A stretch of 8,195 bases of DNA. Source: Campylobacteraceae bacterium (GTDB taxonomy: Bacteria > Campylobacterota > Campylobacteria > Campylobacterales > Sulfurospirillaceae). Positions 7,085-8,195 of the stretch are shown piece by piece. The notes beneath the pieces are model-generated. The model was not told the origin of the DNA. It did not search any database and saw only the letters and a program-made list of their open reading frames with translations. The DNA is taken from contig JAFLKZ010000064.1 of NCBI GenBank assembly GCA_019162915.1, positions 1 to 8,195 on the forward strand, written 5' to 3'. A program made the translations under genes and the position numbers. Every line of letters starts with the position of its first letter. Within the stretch, counting starts at the first letter, position 1.

Positions 7085-8195
7085 GTGAATAAAAATCTTA
7101 GCTTTTATCTGGTTAAAAAATATTTGCGGTTTGATAAGTCGCAACCTTTTATTACTGTTATTTCCTTATTGGCATTTTTTGGCGTAGCTATTGGATTGAT
7201 GGTTTTGATGGTTGCGATGGCTATTATGAATGGTTTTGATAAAGAGTTTGAAAAAAAGCTCTTTACCATGAACTATCCCTTAAGTATCTACTCAAGAAGT
7301 TTTTCACCTGTTGATCAAACACATCTGAATAACTTGAGAGAAAAGTTTCCTCATCTTAAATATAGTCCGTACATCTCTACGCAAGTCATTATTAAAAAAG
7401 GCAATAGACTAGATGGGGGTATGCTTTTTGGTGTAGATTTTGAACAAGAAGCTGCTATTAATAGTATCGTCAAAGAGAGTGTTGAGGGTAAAAATCTCGA
7501 AAAATATGATTTAATTGTAGGTCATGAGATTGAGCGGACACATCTATTTGCCAAAGATGAAAAAGCAACACTTATTTTTACCAAAAATGATCCTGGTGGC
7601 ATGACTTTAATTCCTAAAATAAAACGGTTTAACTTTCAAGGTTCTTTCAAATCAGGCTTAATGGCTTATGATAAGAGTTACATGTACACGAGTATTGAAG
7701 GGTTAGCTCAAGTTTTACAGTATGAAGAAGGGCAATTTGATGGTATACATATCTATTCTGATGACCCCTTTGCTGATATAGAGAAAATTAAAAAAGTACT
7801 TCCTGATGATTTGGGAGTTGTAGGCTGGTGGCAAATGAATGGCAATTTTTTTGCTGCATTAGCACTTGAAAAACGAGCTTTATTTATTGTCTTAATGCTT
7901 ATCATTCTGATTGCTTCACTCAATATTATCAGCTCATTATTGATGACGGTGATGAATCGTAGACGTGAGATTGCACTACTTCTCTCATTAGGTGCCTATA
8001 AAAAAGAGATTAAAAATACTTTTTTCTATCTAGGTTTAGTGATTGGTGGTGGTGGAATGGTTTTTGGAGTTTTATTAGGCAGTGTAACTTTATTTTTATT
8101 AGGCTCTTTTGACTTGGTAAATCTCCCTGCAGATGTTTATGGTACGAGTAAATTGCCACTTGATTTATCAATGCTTGATTTTGTACTCATTATAG
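7085..8195 (+). CDS. lolC: LolC/LolE-family lipoprotein-releasing ABC permease (partial, runs off window)
   Basis: The first 370 codons of an inner-membrane permease are visible. It begins at GTG 7085, 9 bp after the secA stop, with AAGAAG 4 nt upstream, and has no stop before the edge. Family members are about 400 residues, so only the last part is missing. An N-terminal helix lies at about 22-46 (ISLLAFFGVAIGLMVLMVAM), after FYLVKKYLRFDKSQ, a typical LolC/E opening. A periplasmic MacB-like domain follows at about 50-260. The FtsX-type core starts with EKRALFIVLMLIILIASLNI (262-281) and the cytoplasmic coupling segment RREIALLLSLGA (293-304). A third helix is at about 313-340, and LPADVY (347-352) is also family-typical. 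With an ATPase (LolD, not in view) it would extract mature lipoproteins from the inner membrane and hand them to LolA. LolC versus LolE, or a single fused-function LolF-type permease, cannot be decided here. Confidence 0.9.
   Translation, partial: MNKNLSFYLVKKYLRFDKSQPFITVISLLAFFGVAIGLMVLMVAMAIMNGFDKEFEKKLFTMNYPLSIYSRSFSPVDQTHLNNLREKFPHLKYSPYISTQVIIKKGNRLDGGMLFGVDFEQEAAINSIVKESVEGKNLEKYDLIVGHEIERTHLFAKDEKATLIFTKNDPGGMTLIPKIKRFNFQGSFKSGLMAYDKSYMYTSIEGLAQVLQYEEGQFDGIHIYSDDPFADIEKIKKVLPDDLGVVGWWQMNGNFFAALALEKRALFIVLMLIILIASLNIISSLLMTVMNRRREIALLLSLGAYKKEIKNTFFYLGLVIGGGGMVFGVLLGSVTLFLLGSFDLVNLPADVYGTSKLPLDLSMLDFVLII

Noticed and set aside
1..8195. Search for tRNA or rRNA genes, CRISPR repeats, insertion sequences, phage or defence genes, and toxin-antitoxin pairs.
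   Set aside because: None seen: nearly the whole window is covered by recognisable core genes, the largest gap is 122 bp, and no spaced direct repeats or terminal inverted repeats were noticed.

Overview
The window is AT-rich chromosomal DNA (about one third G+C by eye) from what looks like a Campylobacterota (epsilonproteobacterial) chromosome. The protein style and the lolA / secA / lolC-type gene grouping fit a Sulfurospirillum-, Arcobacter- or Campylobacter-like organism. The genus is inference; no rRNA or other marker is present to settle it.

Layout: (1) positions 1-57 are the last 18 codons of mnmE, a tRNA-modification GTPase, recognised by its conserved C-terminal tail. (2) nhaA, a Na+/H+ antiporter, follows on the + strand; its ribosome binding site overlaps the mnmE stop codon. 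(3) After a short gap with a palindrome and a plausible promoter comes a large TTG-initiated gene on the + strand. It encodes a two-membrane-segment signalling protein with a periplasmic c-type-heme (CxxCH) DUF3365/Tll0287-like domain, then GAF, GGDEF and EAL domains. (4) lolA lies convergently on the - strand; the 17-bp gap between the two stop codons is filled by a perfect 20-bp palindrome. (5) A 122-bp divergent promoter region separates lolA from secA (+ strand). (6) secA is followed after 9 bp by a GTG-initiated LolC/LolE-type permease gene that runs off the right edge.

Functionally the right half is an envelope-biogenesis locus: SecA drives export of preproteins, including prolipoproteins, across the inner membrane; the LolC/E-type permease would release mature lipoproteins from that membrane; LolA would carry them through the periplasm. 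The left half joins Na+/H+ homeostasis with a redox- or ligand-responsive cyclic-di-GMP enzyme. I see no mobile element, CRISPR array, RNA gene, phage remnant or defence system. Most of the window is core genome. The items most worth a second look are the heme-c/GGDEF/EAL sensor, the repeated TTACATGTAA palindromes at gene ends, and a possible short leader ORF overlapping the start of secA.
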